A stretch of 64,000 bases of DNA from Pseudomonas sp. 102515 (GTDB lineage Bacteria > Pseudomonadota > Gammaproteobacteria > Pseudomonadales > Pseudomonadaceae). The translations under genes were made by a program, and so were the position numbers. Shown here one piece after another: positions 48,434 to 58,022 of this stretch; position 1 is the first letter of the stretch; each line of letters starts with the position of its first letter. A model generated the notes under the pieces. It was not told the origin of the DNA. It was given only the letters and a program-made list of their open reading frames with translations, and did no database searches. The DNA is taken from positions 372,001 to 436,000 of the forward strand of contig NZ_JAVHTY010000001.1 of the NCBI RefSeq assembly GCF_031085165.1, given 5' to 3'.

Positions 48434-50110
48434 ATGACAACGACATCCTCCCCACCGGCTCGGATCGCCAGGCGCCGCAGCGACAAGCAGCAGCGCCTGG
48501 ACCGGGTGGCCGCGCTGGCCGATGGCAAGGTGCTGCCCACCGCGTCCATCGTCGCGGCCCTGGAACAGCTGCTTGCCCCCGGCGACCGGGTGGTGCTGGA
48601 AGGCAACAACCAGAAGCAGGCCGACTTCCTTTCCCGCAGCCTCGCCCAGGTCGATCCGGCCCGGCTGCACGACCTGCACATGATCATGCCCAGCGTGGGT
48701 CGCGCCGAGCACCTGGACCTCTTCGAACGCGGCATCGCCCGCAAGCTGGACTTCTCCTTTGCCGGCACCCAGAGCCTGAGGATCAGCCAGCTGCTGGAAG
48801 ACGGGCTGCTCGAAGTCGGTGCCATCCATACCTATATCGAACTCTATGCCCGGCTGCTGGTGGACCTGATCCCCAAGGTGGTGCTCAGCGCCGGCTTCAT
48901 GGCCGACCGCGCCGGCAACATCTACACCGGCCCCAGCACCGAGGACAGCCCGGCGCTGATCGAGCCGGCGGCCTTCAGCGACGGCATCGTCATCGTCCAG
49001 GTCAACCAGCTGGTGGACGACGTGTCCGAATTGCCGCGGGTCGACATCCCGGCGGACTGGGTGGATTTCGTGGTGGTGGCCGATCGGCCCTTCTATATCG
49101 AACCGCTGTTCACCCGCGATCCGCGCCACATCAAGCCGGTGCACGTGCTGATGGCGATGATGGCCATCCGCGGCATCTATGAACGCCACCAGGTGCAGTC
49201 GCTCAACCATGGCATCGGCTTCAACACCGCGGCCATCGAACTGATCCTGCCCACCTACGGCGAGCGCCTGGGTCTCAAGGGCAAGATCTGCCGGCACTGG
49301 ACGCTCAATCCCCATCCCACGCTGATTCCCGCCATCGAGAGCGGCTGGGTGGAGAGCGTGCACTGCTTCGGCACCGAGCTGGGCATGGAGGGCTATATCG
49401 CCCAGCGGCCGGACGTCTTCTTTACCGGACGCGACGGCTCGCTGAGATCCAACCGGCTGCTCTGCCAGTTGGCCGGCCAGTACGCCGTGGACCTCTTCAT
49501 CGGCGCCACCCTGCAGGTGGACGGCGACGGTCATTCCTCCACCGTGACGCGTGGTCGTCTCGCCGGCTTCGGTGGCGCGCCCAACATGGGCCATGATCCG
49601 CACGGCCGGCGTCATCCCACCCCGGCCTGGCTGGACATGCGTCAGCAGACCGGCGACGGCGCCCCAGCGCTCCTGGAGCGTGGCAAGAAGCTGGTGGTGC
49701 AGATGGTCGAGACCTTCCAGGAAGGCGGCAAGCCCACCTTCGTCGACACCCTGGATGCCGTGGAGGTGGCGCGCAAGAGCGGCATGCCGCTGGCGCCCAT
49801 CATGGTCTATGGCGACGACGTCACCCACCTGCTCACCGAGGAAGGCATCGCCTATCTCTACCGCGCCCGCTCCCTGGAAGAGCGCCGGGCGATGATCGCC
49901 GCCGTGGCCGGGGTCACCGCCATCGGCCTGCGCAGCGATCCGGTCGAGGCCCGGCGGCTGCGCCAGGAAGGCCTGGTGGCCCTGCCCGAGGACCTCGGCA
50001 TCCGCCGCACCGATGCGAGTCGCGAATTGCTCGCCGCCAAGAGCATCGGCGAACTGGTGGAATGGTCCGGCGGCCTCTATCAACCCCCGGCCAAGTTCAG
50101 GAGCTGGTGA
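48434..50110 (+). CDS. mdcA: malonate decarboxylase alpha subunit (acyl-carrier-protein transferase)
   Basis: MdcA exchanges the acetyl group on the carrier protein for malonate, forming malonyl-S-ACP and acetate. The 558-residue protein has the CoA-transferase-like fold with [37 protein letters not shown] and [24 protein letters not shown] lies six bases before the ATG at 48434; a GTG at 48422 is a less likely start. It opens the mdcABCDEGH operon, and its TGA shares one base with the mdcB ATG. Confidence 0.96.
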   Translation: MTTTSSPPARIARRRSDKQQRLDRVAALADGKVLPTASIVAALEQLLAPGDRVVLEGNNQKQADFLSRSLAQVDPARLHDLHMIMPSVGRAEHLDLFERGIARKLDFSFAGTQSLRISQLLEDGLLEVGAIHTYIELYARLLVDLIPKVVLSAGFMADRAGNIYTGPSTEDSPALIEPAAFSDGIVIVQVNQLVDDVSELPRVDIPADWVDFVVVADRPFYIEPLFTRDPRHIKPVHVLMAMMAIRGIYERHQVQSLNHGIGFNTAAIELILPTYGERLGLKGKICRHWTLNPHPTLIPAIESGWVESVHCFGTELGMEGYIAQRPDVFFTGRDGSLRSNRLLCQLAGQYAVDLFIGATLQVDGDGHSSTVTRGRLAGFGGAPNMGHDPHGRRHPTPAWLDMRQQTGDGAPALLERGKKLVVQMVETFQEGGKPTFVDTLDAVEVARKSGMPLAPIMVYGDDVTHLLTEEGIAYLYRARSLEERRAMIAAVAGVTAIGLRSDPVEARRLRQEGLVALPEDLGIRRTDASRELLAAKSIGELVEWSGGLYQPPAKFRSW

Positions 50111-50967
50111 TGCGCGCCCTCGCCCGCCGTACCTCATCGCCCGCCGAGCGCCTGGCCGAGCTGGCCGTTTCCGCCCTGGTGGACGAAGCCGAACTCTCGC
50201 CCAAGCCGGCCCTGGTGGATCGCCGTGGTCAGGGCGCCCACAGTGACCTCAGCCTCGGTCTGATGCTGACCTCGGCCCAGGCCCTGCGGCCCTGTTTCCA
50301 GGCCATGGCCGAAGCCGCCGAGCGGGGGCTGCCCGCCGCCGAACTGCGCCGCCTGATCGGCCAACTGGGGCGTGACGGCGAAGCCGCCATGCTGCAGGTC
50401 ACCCACGGGGTCAACACTCACCGCGGCGCCATCTGGGCGCTGGGGCTGCTGGTGACGGCGACCGTGCATGAGCGTCCGGCTTCCGCCCAGGCGCTGTGCC
50501 TGGCGGCCGGTCGCCTGGCCAGCCTGCCCGATCCGGACGCGCCCCAGGCGGCGCCCAGCCATGGTCAGCGCGTCGCCCAGCGCTATGGCGTCGGCGGCGC
50601 CCGGGCCGAGGCCGCCGCGGGCTTTCCCGCCATCCACCAGCGCGGTCTGCCGCAGTTGCACGCCAGCCGCCAGGCCGGCGCGGGCGAACAGAACGCGCGC
50701 CTGGATGCGCTCCTGGCGATCATGACCCGGCTGGACGATACCTGCGTGCTGCACCGGGGCGGCCCTGCGGCCCTCACCACCATGCAGCAGGGCGCCCGCG
50801 CCGTGCTGCATGCCGGGGGCAGCGCCAGTCTCGCCGGGCGGCGCCAGCTGCTGACCCTGGACCGCCAGTTGCTGGCCGCCAATGCCTCCCCTGGCGGCGT
50901 CGCCGATCTGCTGGCCGCCACCCTTCTCGTCGATCGCCTGGAGCCGCGGCTCCCTGGAGACCTCTGA
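50110..50967 (+). CDS. mdcB: triphosphoribosyl-dephospho-CoA synthase
   Basis: MdcB makes 2'-(5''-triphosphoribosyl)-3'-dephospho-CoA, the precursor of the prosthetic group on MdcC, from ATP and dephospho-CoA. The 285-residue CitG-like protein shows [56 protein letters not shown] and [10 protein letters not shown]. Start and stop share bases with mdcA and mdcC (TGATG), a coupling used throughout this operon. Confidence 0.95.
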   Translation: MRALARRTSSPAERLAELAVSALVDEAELSPKPALVDRRGQGAHSDLSLGLMLTSAQALRPCFQAMAEAAERGLPAAELRRLIGQLGRDGEAAMLQVTHGVNTHRGAIWALGLLVTATVHERPASAQALCLAAGRLASLPDPDAPQAAPSHGQRVAQRYGVGGARAEAAAGFPAIHQRGLPQLHASRQAGAGEQNARLDALLAIMTRLDDTCVLHRGGPAALTTMQQGARAVLHAGGSASLAGRRQLLTLDRQLLAANASPGGVADLLAATLLVDRLEPRLPGDL

Positions 50968-51281
50968 TGGAACACTTCACCTGCCGCTATCCGGCCAGCC
51001 AGCGTCGCCAGGGCCGCGCCCTGGTGGGCTGCGTCGGCTCAGGGGACCTGGAGGTCCTGCTCGAACCCGCCAACGCCGACTTCACCCTCAAGGTGACCAC
51101 CTCGGTCAACGGTAGCGAACCGCGCTGGCGTGCCCTCTTCGACCGGCTGTTCGCCACCCGCGAGGACCTGCCGGCCCTGACCCTGGACATCCATGACTTC
51201 GGCGCCACCCCGGGCGTGGTGCGCCTGCGCCTGGAGCAGGGCCTGGAAACCCTCGACCTGGAGGACAGCACCCATGGCTGA
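50967..51281 (+). CDS. mdcC: malonate decarboxylase acyl carrier protein (delta subunit)
   Basis: This 104-residue carrier holds the thiol prosthetic group on which malonyl is decarboxylated to acetyl. The attachment serine is Ser25 in GCVGSGDLEVL, the position known from characterised MdcC. The protein is small and acidic, with the typical DFTLKVTTSVNG and HDFGATPGVVRLRLEQGLE segments. Its end overlaps mdcD by eight bases. Confidence 0.95.
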   Translation: MEHFTCRYPASQRRQGRALVGCVGSGDLEVLLEPANADFTLKVTTSVNGSEPRWRALFDRLFATREDLPALTLDIHDFGATPGVVRLRLEQGLETLDLEDSTHG

Positions 51282-52140
51282 AGCCCCTCTTCCCGATGTC
51301 CAGGAGCTGCTGCACAGCCGCAGCTTCGTCGAACTCGGCGCCCGCGAGCGGGCCCGTGTGGTGCTCGATGCCGGCAGCTTTCGCGAGCTGGTTGGCCCCT
51401 TCGAACGGCTGATGTCGCCGTGGCTGCCCAAGCAGGGCATCGTCTGCCAGGCCGATGACGGCGTGGTGGTGGCCAAGGGGCTGATCGACGGCCAGCCCGC
51501 GGTGGTCTGCGCCATCGAGGGCGCCTTCCAGGGCGGCAGCATGGGCGAAGTGGGCGGCGCCAAGATCGCCGGGGCCCTGGAGCTGGCGCTGGAAGACAAT
51601 CTTGCCGGCATCCCGACCCGTGCGGTGCTGCTGCTGGAAACCGGCGGCGTGCGCCTGCAGGAGGCCAATCTGGGCCTGGCCGCCATCGCCGAGATCCAGG
51701 CGGCCATCGTCGCCCTGCGCGCGCACCAGCCAGTCATCGGCGTCATCGCCGGCAGCGTCGGCTGCTTTGGTGGCATGTCCATCGCCGCGGGCCTGTGCAG
51801 TCAGCTGATCGTCACCCGCGAGGCACGCCTGGGCCTCAACGGTCCCCAGGTGATCGAGCAGGAAGCCGGCATCGAGGAATACGACTCCCGTGACCGCCCC
51901 TTCATCTGGAGCCTGACCGGCGGCGAGCAGCGGGTCGCCACGGGCCTGGCCGATGTCTTCGTCGCCGACGACAGCGCCGCCGTGACCGCCGCCATCCGCC
52001 AGGGCTTCACCCGGGGCGTTGCCGGCGCCTTGCGCAGCGAGCAGGCCGACCACTACCTGGCGCGCCTCGCCGATCTCGACACCCGTCCCCAGGCGGACGC
52101 CGCCGCGGTCCGCCACCTCTACGCCGGAGACCAGCCATGA
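51274..52140 (+). CDS. mdcD: malonate decarboxylase beta subunit
   Basis: The 288-residue carboxyltransferase-like subunit decarboxylates malonyl-S-ACP together with MdcE, without biotin. Motifs are SFVELGARERARVVLDAGSF, EGAFQGGSMGEVGGAKIAGA, ETGGVRLQEANLGLAAIAEI and AGSVGCFGGMSIAAGLC. It overlaps mdcC by eight bases and mdcE by four. The crotonase-fold halves of MdcD and MdcE together resemble one carboxyltransferase, as in acetyl-CoA carboxylase beta/alpha. Confidence 0.95.
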   Translation: MAEAPLPDVQELLHSRSFVELGARERARVVLDAGSFRELVGPFERLMSPWLPKQGIVCQADDGVVVAKGLIDGQPAVVCAIEGAFQGGSMGEVGGAKIAGALELALEDNLAGIPTRAVLLLETGGVRLQEANLGLAAIAEIQAAIVALRAHQPVIGVIAGSVGCFGGMSIAAGLCSQLIVTREARLGLNGPQVIEQEAGIEEYDSRDRPFIWSLTGGEQRVATGLADVFVADDSAAVTAAIRQGFTRGVAGALRSEQADHYLARLADLDTRPQADAAAVRHLYAGDQP

Positions 52141-52952
52141 GCACCCAGCCTTCGCAACGCGGCCTGACCTGGTTCCAGGCGCTGGCCGGCCAGGGCGAGA
52201 CCGTCAGCGGCCTGCCCGCCTCCCTGCGCGTCGCCGACCTCGATCTGGCCGGACGCCCCGCGCGCTGGCTGGCGGTGGTAGCGGACGCCGGCAATCCCTT
52301 TCCCCGCGCCCGCCAGGGCGAGGTGGGCCTGCTGGAGGGCTGGGGCCTGGCCCGGGCCATCCGGCAGGCCATCGAAGAGGATGGTGACGCCGCAATGAAA
52401 CGCACCCTGATCGCCCTGGTGGACGTGCCCAGCCAGGCCTACGGTCGCCGCGAGGAAGCCTATGGCATCCACCAGGCCCTGGCCGGAGCCGCGGGCGCCT
52501 ATGCCGAGGCACGCCTGGCGGGGCACCCGGTGCTGGGTCTGCTGGTGGGCAAGGCCATGTCCGGCGGCTTTCTCGCCCATGGCTACCAGGCCAATCGCCT
52601 GCTGGCCCTGCGCGATCCCCAGGTGCAGGTGCATGCCATGGGCAAGGCCTCGGCGGCTCGGGTCACCCTGCGCAGTGTCGAGGAACTGGAACGCCTGGCG
52701 GCGGACATCCCGCCCATGGCCTACGACCTGGACAGCTATGCCTCCCTGGGCCTGCTCTGGCGCCAGCTGGAGGTCGGCCAGCCCGACCAGCCCTCGAGCG
52801 CAGATCTGCAGGAGGTGCGCCAGGCCCTGGCCGACGCCCAGGCGGATGTCCTGGCCAGCGGTGCCACCGATCTCAGGCTGCGGCTGGACGGCGCCAATCG
52901 CGCGGCCTCTCGCGCAGTGCGCGAACGCCTGCGGGCAGGATGGAACGCCTGA
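52137..52952 (+). CDS. mdcE: malonate decarboxylase gamma subunit
   Basis: The 271-residue partner of MdcD. Motifs are ALVDVPSQAYGRREEAYGIH, GHPVLGLLVGKAMSGGFLAHGYQANR and AMGKASAARVTLRSVEELE. It is co-decarboxylase in the active complex with alpha, beta and delta. Its TGA (52950-52952) shares a base with the ATG chosen for mdcG. Confidence 0.94.
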   Translation: MSTQPSQRGLTWFQALAGQGETVSGLPASLRVADLDLAGRPARWLAVVADAGNPFPRARQGEVGLLEGWGLARAIRQAIEEDGDAAMKRTLIALVDVPSQAYGRREEAYGIHQALAGAAGAYAEARLAGHPVLGLLVGKAMSGGFLAHGYQANRLLALRDPQVQVHAMGKASAARVTLRSVEELERLAADIPPMAYDLDSYASLGLLWRQLEVGQPDQPSSADLQEVRQALADAQADVLASGATDLRLRLDGANRAASRAVRERLRAGWNA

Positions 52953-53653
52953 TGCGCGGGCGCATGGGCCCGTTGGGCTTCGCTGGCGCTCAACCCAACC
53001 TACCGGACACCCGCGTAGGTTGGGTTGAGCAACGCGAAGCCCAACACCGACCCCATGACCTCCTCTGGGGCCTGACCCCGGATAGCCTGCCCGCGCACGC
53101 CCCCCTCTGGGCGCAACACGTCGCCGAGGCGGGCCTGCCCGTGGTAGTACGCCGGGCGGCGCCTGAGGCAGATCGGCTACCCGTCGGTCTGCGGGGCACC
53201 ATCCGGGCCGAGCGGCTGGGGGCCTGGCTGGAATCCGCCGCCGTGCGGCGCCGGCGTCCCCCCGAGGGATTGAAGATCACGGCCGGCTGCCGCGATCTGC
53301 CGGCCTTCGACACCCTGGCCAGGCTGCAACCGCTATTGGACGGGCTGGACCTGCCCTGGGGTCCTACGGGCGCCGCCGGTTACGAACTGGCCTCCGGCTG
53401 GCCGGCGCTGCATGCCGGGAGCGATCTGGATCTGCTGATCCGCTGCGTGGCCCCGCTGCCACGCGAGCAGGCGCGGGTATTGCTGGCGTCCCTGCAGGCG
53501 CAGGCGCTGTGCCGCCTGGACATCCTGCTGGAGACCCCCCTCGGCGGCGTGGCGCTGGCCGATTGGGCCGCGAAGGCAGCAAGGGTGCTGCTCAAGACCG
53601 CTGCCGGTCCCCAGTTGGTGAGCGATCCCTGGCCAGGGGAGCGCGCCGCATGA
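52952..53653 (+). CDS. mdcG: malonate decarboxylase holo-ACP synthase, N-terminus altered by a repeat
   Basis: MdcG transfers the phosphoribosyl-dephospho-CoA group onto Ser25 of MdcC. The 233-residue protein has the nucleotidyltransferase motif HAGSDLDLLIRC and the family blocks RPHDLLWGLTPD and RRAAPEADRLPVGLRGT. The ATG at 52952 overlaps the mdcE stop in the same TGATG way as mdcA/B and mdcB/C; ATGs at 52940 and 52964 are alternatives. Codons about 8-31 are an inverted repeat (52972-53045) that encodes PLGFAGAQPNLPDTRVGWVE-type sequence, not found in normal MdcG, which begins close to RPHDLLW. Reading frame is kept, so the protein is probably still made with about 30 extra residues. Confidence 0.9.
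   Translation: MRGRMGPLGFAGAQPNLPDTRVGWVEQREAQHRPHDLLWGLTPDSLPAHAPLWAQHVAEAGLPVVVRRAAPEADRLPVGLRGTIRAERLGAWLESAAVRRRRPPEGLKITAGCRDLPAFDTLARLQPLLDGLDLPWGPTGAAGYELASGWPALHAGSDLDLLIRCVAPLPREQARVLLASLQAQALCRLDILLETPLGGVALADWAAKAARVLLKTAAGPQLVSDPWPGERAA
52972..53045. repeat. inverted repeat inside the 5' end of mdcG
   Basis: The right arm starts GTAGGTTGGGTTGAGC and ends CGCGAAGCCCAAC (53015-53045). The left arm (52972-53003) is its near-perfect reverse complement, starting GTTGGGCTTCGC and ending GCTCAACCCAACCTAC. An 11-base loop separates them. The arms differ only by a one- to two-base change near the middle. GTAGGTTGGGTTGAGC-type repeats are scattered in many bacterial intergenic regions. Here the copy is in coding sequence and in frame. 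Confidence 0.85.
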
Positions 53654-54585
53654 GCACCCTCTTCCAGTTTCCCGGCCAGGGCGCCCAGCGTCCCGGCATG
53701 CTGCACACCCTGCCCGACGACGCCGAGGTCCGGCGCACCCTGGAGGAAGCGGCCAAGGTGCTGGAAGTCGATCCCCTGAGCCTGGACACCGCCCAGGCCT
53801 TGGACCACACCCGCGCCGTCCAGCTCTGCCTGCTGATCGCCGGCGTCGCCACCGCGCGCCTGCTGCTGAGCCGCGGACCGGCGCCACAGCTGGTGGCCGG
53901 GCTGTCCATCGGTGCCTATGCCGCGGCGGCGGTGGCCGAGGCCCTGGAGTTCGCCGATGCCCTGCGCCTGGTGGCGCGGCGCGGTGAGTTGATGCAGACG
54001 GCCTATCCCGAAGGCTACGGCATGCTGGCGATCCTGGGCTTGGGGCGGGGCGCGGTGGAACGCCTGGTCGCTGACCACCATCGCCCTGCAGCGCCGCTGT
54101 ATCTGGCCAATGCCAATGCCGAGCGACAATACGTAGTAGCGGGCAGCGATGCCGGCCTGGCCGTGCTGGCCGAAGCCGCGCGCGCCCAAGGTGCCGCAGC
54201 GGCCAAGCGCCTGGCCATGAGTGTGCCGTCCCACTGCCCGCTGCTCGCCGAAGCGGCCCAGTCCCTGGACCAGGCCTTCGCCGAGGTCGAGTTACGCGCG
54301 CCCCGGCTGGCTTATCTCAGTGGTACGTCCGCGCGACGGCTGGTGCGCGCCGAACAACTGCGTGACGATCTGGCCTTCAACATGGCGCGGCCCATCGAAT
54401 GGCACGCCACCCTGGAAGCCGCCCGCGAGCGCGGCGTACGCCTGGCCATCGAGCTGGCGCCGGGCAGCGTGCTCTCCCAACTGGCCAGGCGCGTGCTGCC
54501 CGCCAGCGGCGTACTGGCCTGGCAGGATACCCACCCCGAGACCCTGGACGCGCTCAGGCGCGAGGAGGCGGCGCGACTGGATTGA
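53650..54585 (+). CDS. mdcH: malonate decarboxylase epsilon subunit (malonyl-CoA:ACP transacylase)
   Basis: MdcH loads malonyl from malonyl-CoA onto the carrier protein to start the catalytic cycle. The 311-residue FabD-like protein has FQFPGQGAQRPGM, the nucleophile elbow VAGLSIGAYAAA (catalytic Ser) and the catalytic His in SVPSHCPLLAEAA. ELAPGSVLSQLARR is the C-terminal family motif. It overlaps mdcG by four bases and ends the enzyme part of the operon; a 110-bp gap separates it from madL. Confidence 0.94.
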   Translation: MSTLFQFPGQGAQRPGMLHTLPDDAEVRRTLEEAAKVLEVDPLSLDTAQALDHTRAVQLCLLIAGVATARLLLSRGPAPQLVAGLSIGAYAAAAVAEALEFADALRLVARRGELMQTAYPEGYGMLAILGLGRGAVERLVADHHRPAAPLYLANANAERQYVVAGSDAGLAVLAEAARAQGAAAAKRLAMSVPSHCPLLAEAAQSLDQAFAEVELRAPRLAYLSGTSARRLVRAEQLRDDLAFNMARPIEWHATLEAARERGVRLAIELAPGSVLSQLARRVLPASGVLAWQDTHPETLDALRREEAARLD

Positions 54586-54695
54586 GCATTCCCCATACGG
54601 CGGCTTCCCTCACCCCAGCCCTCTCCCCAAGGAGGGGGAAAGCGAGAGCGGTGCCAGGCTTCACCCCACCCCAAGCACAACCGAGGACAACAACA

Positions 54696-55130
54696 ATGAT
54701 TATCTACGGTGTAGCGCTCCTGGCCGTCTGCATGCTTGCAGGCGTCATCATCGGCGACTTCCTGGGCGTCCTGCTCGGGGTCAAGTCCAATGTCGGCGGG
54801 GTGGGCATCGCCATGCTCCTGCTGATATGCGCCCGGCTCTACATGGAGCGGCATGGCGGCATGAGCAAGGAATGCGAATTCGGGGTCGGCTTCTGGGGCG
54901 CGCTGTACATCCCGGTGGTGGTGGCCATGGCCGCCCAGCAGAACGTGGTCACCGCCCTGCACGGTGGTCCGGTGGCGGTGCTGGCGGCGGTGGGCGCGGT
55001 GGGGATCTGCGGGGTGACCATCGCCCTGATCAGCCGCAGCCATCGCGGTGAACCGCTACCGCCATTGCCGGACGCAGCCGTGGCACCCGCGCCAGCGGTC
55101 GCCCATGCCGCGCCGGCCGGAGGTCGCTAG
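54696..55130 (+). CDS. madL: malonate transporter subunit MadL
   Basis: A 144-residue membrane protein with four predicted helices: IIYGVALLAVCMLAGVIIGD, LLGVKSNVGGVGIAMLLLIC, YIPVVVAMAAQQNVVTALHG and AVLAAVGAVGICGVTIALI. The first 110 residues match MadL. The Pro/Ala-rich C-terminal tail is not conserved. MadL and MadM together form a Na+-coupled malonate importer. It stands in for the single-protein MdcF carrier of other mdc loci. CGAGGA is 10 bases before the ATG. Confidence 0.92.
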   Translation: MIIYGVALLAVCMLAGVIIGDFLGVLLGVKSNVGGVGIAMLLLICARLYMERHGGMSKECEFGVGFWGALYIPVVVAMAAQQNVVTALHGGPVAVLAAVGAVGICGVTIALISRSHRGEPLPPLPDAAVAPAPAVAHAAPAGGR

Positions 55131-55131
55131 C

Positions 55132-55896
55132 ATGAACGACATCGTCACCAAAGCCCTGCAACACAACGGCCTGGTCGCCGCCTTCGCGCTGATCGGCCTG
55201 ATCATGTGGATCTCGGTGGTCCTTTCGCGCCGACTGACCTTTGGCCGGGTGCACGGCTCGGCCATCGCCATCGTCATCGGCCTGGTGCTGGCCTGGGTCG
55301 GCGGGACCGTCACCGGTGGCCAGAAAGGCCTGGCCGACCTCGCGCTGTTCTCCGGTATCGGCCTGATGGGCGGCGCCATGCTGCGCGACTTCGCCATCGT
55401 CGCCACCGCCTTCGAGGTCCAGGCCACCGAGGCGCGCAAGGCCGGAATGATCGGCGCCGTGGCCCTGCTGCTCGGCACCGTGCTGCCCTTCATCGTCGGC
55501 GCCGCGGTGGCCTGGGCCTTCGGCTATCGCGACGCGGTGAGCATGACCACCATCGGCGCGGGCGCCGTGACCTACATCGTCGGACCGGTGACGGGCGCGG
55601 CCCTGGGCGCCAGCTCCGACGTCATGGCGCTGTCCATCGCCACCGGCCTGATCAAGGCGATCATCGTCATGGTGGCCACGCCCGCCTCGGCGCGGCTGCT
55701 GGCACTGGACAACCCACGCTCGGCGATGGTCTTCGGCGGCCTGGCCGGTACCGTCAGCGGCGTCACCGCGGGACTCGCCGCCACCGACCGCCGACTGGTG
55801 CCCTATGGTGCCCTTACCGCCACCTTCCACACCGGCCTGGGCTGCCTGCTGGGGCCATCGCTGCTGTTCTTCTGCGTGCGGGCACTGGTGGGTTAG
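55132..55896 (+). CDS. madM: malonate transporter subunit MadM
   Basis: A 254-residue membrane protein with about eight predicted helices: VAAFALIGLIMWISVVLSRR, ALFSGIGLMGGAMLRDFAIV and TTIGAGAVTYIVGPVTGAAL. It starts one base after the madL stop, the usual MadL/MadM pairing. Its end overlaps the convergent mdcR gene by four bases, so the two transcripts meet head-on. Confidence 0.92.
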   Translation: MNDIVTKALQHNGLVAAFALIGLIMWISVVLSRRLTFGRVHGSAIAIVIGLVLAWVGGTVTGGQKGLADLALFSGIGLMGGAMLRDFAIVATAFEVQATEARKAGMIGAVALLLGTVLPFIVGAAVAWAFGYRDAVSMTTIGAGAVTYIVGPVTGAALGASSDVMALSIATGLIKAIIVMVATPASARLLALDNPRSAMVFGGLAGTVSGVTAGLAATDRRLVPYGALTATFHTGLGCLLGPSLLFFCVRALVG

Positions 55897-56801
55897 CCGC
55901 GCGCATACATCCGGCATTCGGCGACGAAGGCCAGCAGATTGGGATCGCGCTCGCGGCTGCGCAGGAAGACCGCGCCGATGCGCTGCTGCAGCCGGTAGCG
56001 CGCGGCCAGGGGCAACAGTTTGAGGCGGTTCTGGTAGACCGCCTCGACCCGCCCGGGCAGCAGCGCGTAGCCCACCCCGGAGCTGACCATGCTCATCAGC
56101 GAGAAGATATCGTTGACCTGCATGATCACCTCCGGCTCGAAGCCGGCCTGGGCGAACACCTGGCGGCCATCGCGAAAGGTGGCGAAGCCCTGGGTCAGGG
56201 TCACGAAGGGCACGCCGGCGAGGTCGCGCAGGTCCACCTCGGCCTGGTCGGCGAAAGGCGAGTCGCTGGGCGCGGCGAGAAAGATGTCGTCGCTGAACAG
56301 CTCGACGCTCTCGCAGTCCGCATCCACCACGGCGTCGTCCAGGGCCACCAGCATGGCGTCCAGCTTGAAGTCGTGCAGCTGCTCGGCGAGATCGGCGTTG
56401 GAACCCAGCACCAGGTCGATGTTGAGTTCGCTGCGTCTGAGCTTGAGGCCCATGATCAGCTGGGGCACGGTCTTGACCGTCAGCGAATAGAGCGCGCCCA
56501 GGCGAAAGCGATCGGCCGAGAAGCCCGCCGCCTGCCGGGTAAGGCGTACCGTCTCGGCCAGGTCCTGCATCAGTCGCTCGGCGCGTGCCTCCAGCACGAA
56601 GGCCCCGTCCAGCGGCGTCAGGGTGCGCCCCTCGTGCTTGAACAGCGGACAGCGCAGGGCGTTCTCCAGCGAATGGATGGCGCGGTGCACGCTGACATGG
56701 CTTGTGCCCAGCTCGGCGGCGGCCCGCGCCAGGTTGCGGCTGCGCATGAAGGCCAGAAAGATCTCCAGCTTGCGCAGGGTGAGGTCAGCGGTATCGGACA
56801 T
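55893..56801 (-). CDS. mdcR: LysR-family malonate utilisation regulator
   Basis: A 302-residue LysR protein with the helix-turn-helix LRKLEIFLAFMRSRNLARAA, then LGTSHVSVHRAIHSLENALR and LFKHEGRTLTPLDG. The effector domain is complete. Its place at the end of mdcABCDEGH-madLM and its sequence type (GTSHVSVHRAIHSLE) match MdcR, the malonate-responsive activator of mdc. It is convergent with madM and would act on the mdcA promoter about 8 kb away, where the inverted repeat at 48330-48360 lies. Confidence 0.9.
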   Translation of the reverse strand: MSDTADLTLRKLEIFLAFMRSRNLARAAAELGTSHVSVHRAIHSLENALRCPLFKHEGRTLTPLDGAFVLEARAERLMQDLAETVRLTRQAAGFSADRFRLGALYSLTVKTVPQLIMGLKLRRSELNIDLVLGSNADLAEQLHDFKLDAMLVALDDAVVDADCESVELFSDDIFLAAPSDSPFADQAEVDLRDLAGVPFVTLTQGFATFRDGRQVFAQAGFEPEVIMQVNDIFSLMSMVSSGVGYALLPGRVEAVYQNRLKLLPLAARYRLQQRIGAVFLRSRERDPNLLAFVAECRMYARG

Positions 56802-56934
56802 GGCGGCCAGCGGGCGGTGGAAGACAGCTGCCCACCTTGCCCGGATGGGCGGGCGGCGTCGAGTCCCGGCCCGGACTGGCCGTGACCGCCCTCACCCCGT
56901 ACCCTGCCCTGGCATCATCCCGGGTCTGAGATCT

Positions 56935-57834
56935 ATGCAACTGGAATGGCTGGAAGACTTCATCGAACTCGCGCGTACCCGCAGCCTATCGCGCGCGGCG
57001 GAAAATCGCTTTGTCACCCATCCGGCCTTCGGTCGGCGCATCCGCGCCCTGGAGGACTGGTGTGGGGCGCCCCTCATTCGCCGCCAGCAGCCCATCAGCC
57101 TGACTCCCGAGGGTCTGCTGTTGCTGGAAACGGCACGGGAAGTCGTCGACCGATTGAGCGAATGCCGCTCGCTGTTTCAGGGTGCCGCCCTGCAGCGCGA
57201 ACAGCCGATCCGTATCGCCACCGGCCGGACGCTGGCCAGCGACTTCTTTCCGGAGTGGTACGACAGCTTGAGCGCACGGTTCGGCGAGTTTCCCGTATCG
57301 CTCATCACCAGTGGCGCCCAGGAAGCCATCGGCCGGCTGGCCGCGGGTGATGCCGACCTGATGCTGATCTTCAGCAGCCCGCTCACCGAGCGCTTGCTGG
57401 ATCCTGCACGCTTCGAAACCCTGGTCATCGGTCAGGACGAGCTGCTGCCGGTCTGCGTACCGGATGCGGACGGACGACCGCGCTATCGGCTGGAAGACGG
57501 CGCCGCTGCGGTGCCCTGGCTGGCCTTCGCGCCTTCGCTGGCACTGCGCGGCGTACTGGCTCGGCATCTCTCCCGGCTGCCGGGCAAGGTGGCCATGCGC
57601 ATGATCTACCAGGCCGATTCCTATCCGGCCATCCACCAGATGGCGCGCCGTGGACACGGCTTGGCCTGGCTGCCCCGCATGGTGGTGCGCGAGTCCCTGG
57701 CTCAGGGCAGTCTGGTGCTGGCGGGATCGACGGAGCTGATCGCCACCTTCGATATCTGCCTGCATCGCTTGCGCGAGCCGCACGATGAACGCCTCGAACA
57801 TATCTGGCGAACGCTCGCCACGAGCGCCCCATAG
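56935..57834 (+). CDS. LysR-family regulator of the MHS transporter/deacylase unit
   Basis: A 299-residue LysR protein with the divergent helix-turn-helix LEWLEDFIELARTRSLSRAA, then NRFVTHPAFGRRIRALEDWC and GAPLIRR. The HPAFGRRIRALE form belongs to a distinct LysR subgroup with a Trp in place of the usual Leu. The effector domain is intact. It is divergent from mdcR but points toward the MHS transporter and deacylase genes, which start 188 bp downstream on the same strand, so it probably controls those. The ligand is unknown. Confidence 0.87.
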   Translation: MQLEWLEDFIELARTRSLSRAAENRFVTHPAFGRRIRALEDWCGAPLIRRQQPISLTPEGLLLLETAREVVDRLSECRSLFQGAALQREQPIRIATGRTLASDFFPEWYDSLSARFGEFPVSLITSGAQEAIGRLAAGDADLMLIFSSPLTERLLDPARFETLVIGQDELLPVCVPDADGRPRYRLEDGAAAVPWLAFAPSLALRGVLARHLSRLPGKVAMRMIYQADSYPAIHQMARRGHGLAWLPRMVVRESLAQGSLVLAGSTELIATFDICLHRLREPHDERLEHIWRTLATSAP

Positions 57835-57945
57835 CGGTGCACGACAAAATAATCAGCGTCTGAACCCATACGGACAAGCATGACCTTGAGCACCTGTGCC
57901 TGGTGGGCCCAGGCCTGTGCCGAAACGGCAATTGAGCCGATACCT

Positions 57946-57968
57946 AGGCTTGACCCAAGGTTGAGCCT
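57946..57968. promoter_or_regulatory. imperfect palindrome upstream of the MHS transporter gene
   Basis: AGGCTTGA-CCCAAGG-TTGAGCCT has arms matching at six of eight positions and contains a T-N11-A pattern. It lies 55 bp before the transporter ATG. It is a weak LysR-site candidate. Confidence 0.35.
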
Positions 57969-58022
57969 CGATCGTGAAGGCGCTGCCACACCTGGCGGCG
58001 CTGCGCCAAGGGGAACCCGGTC

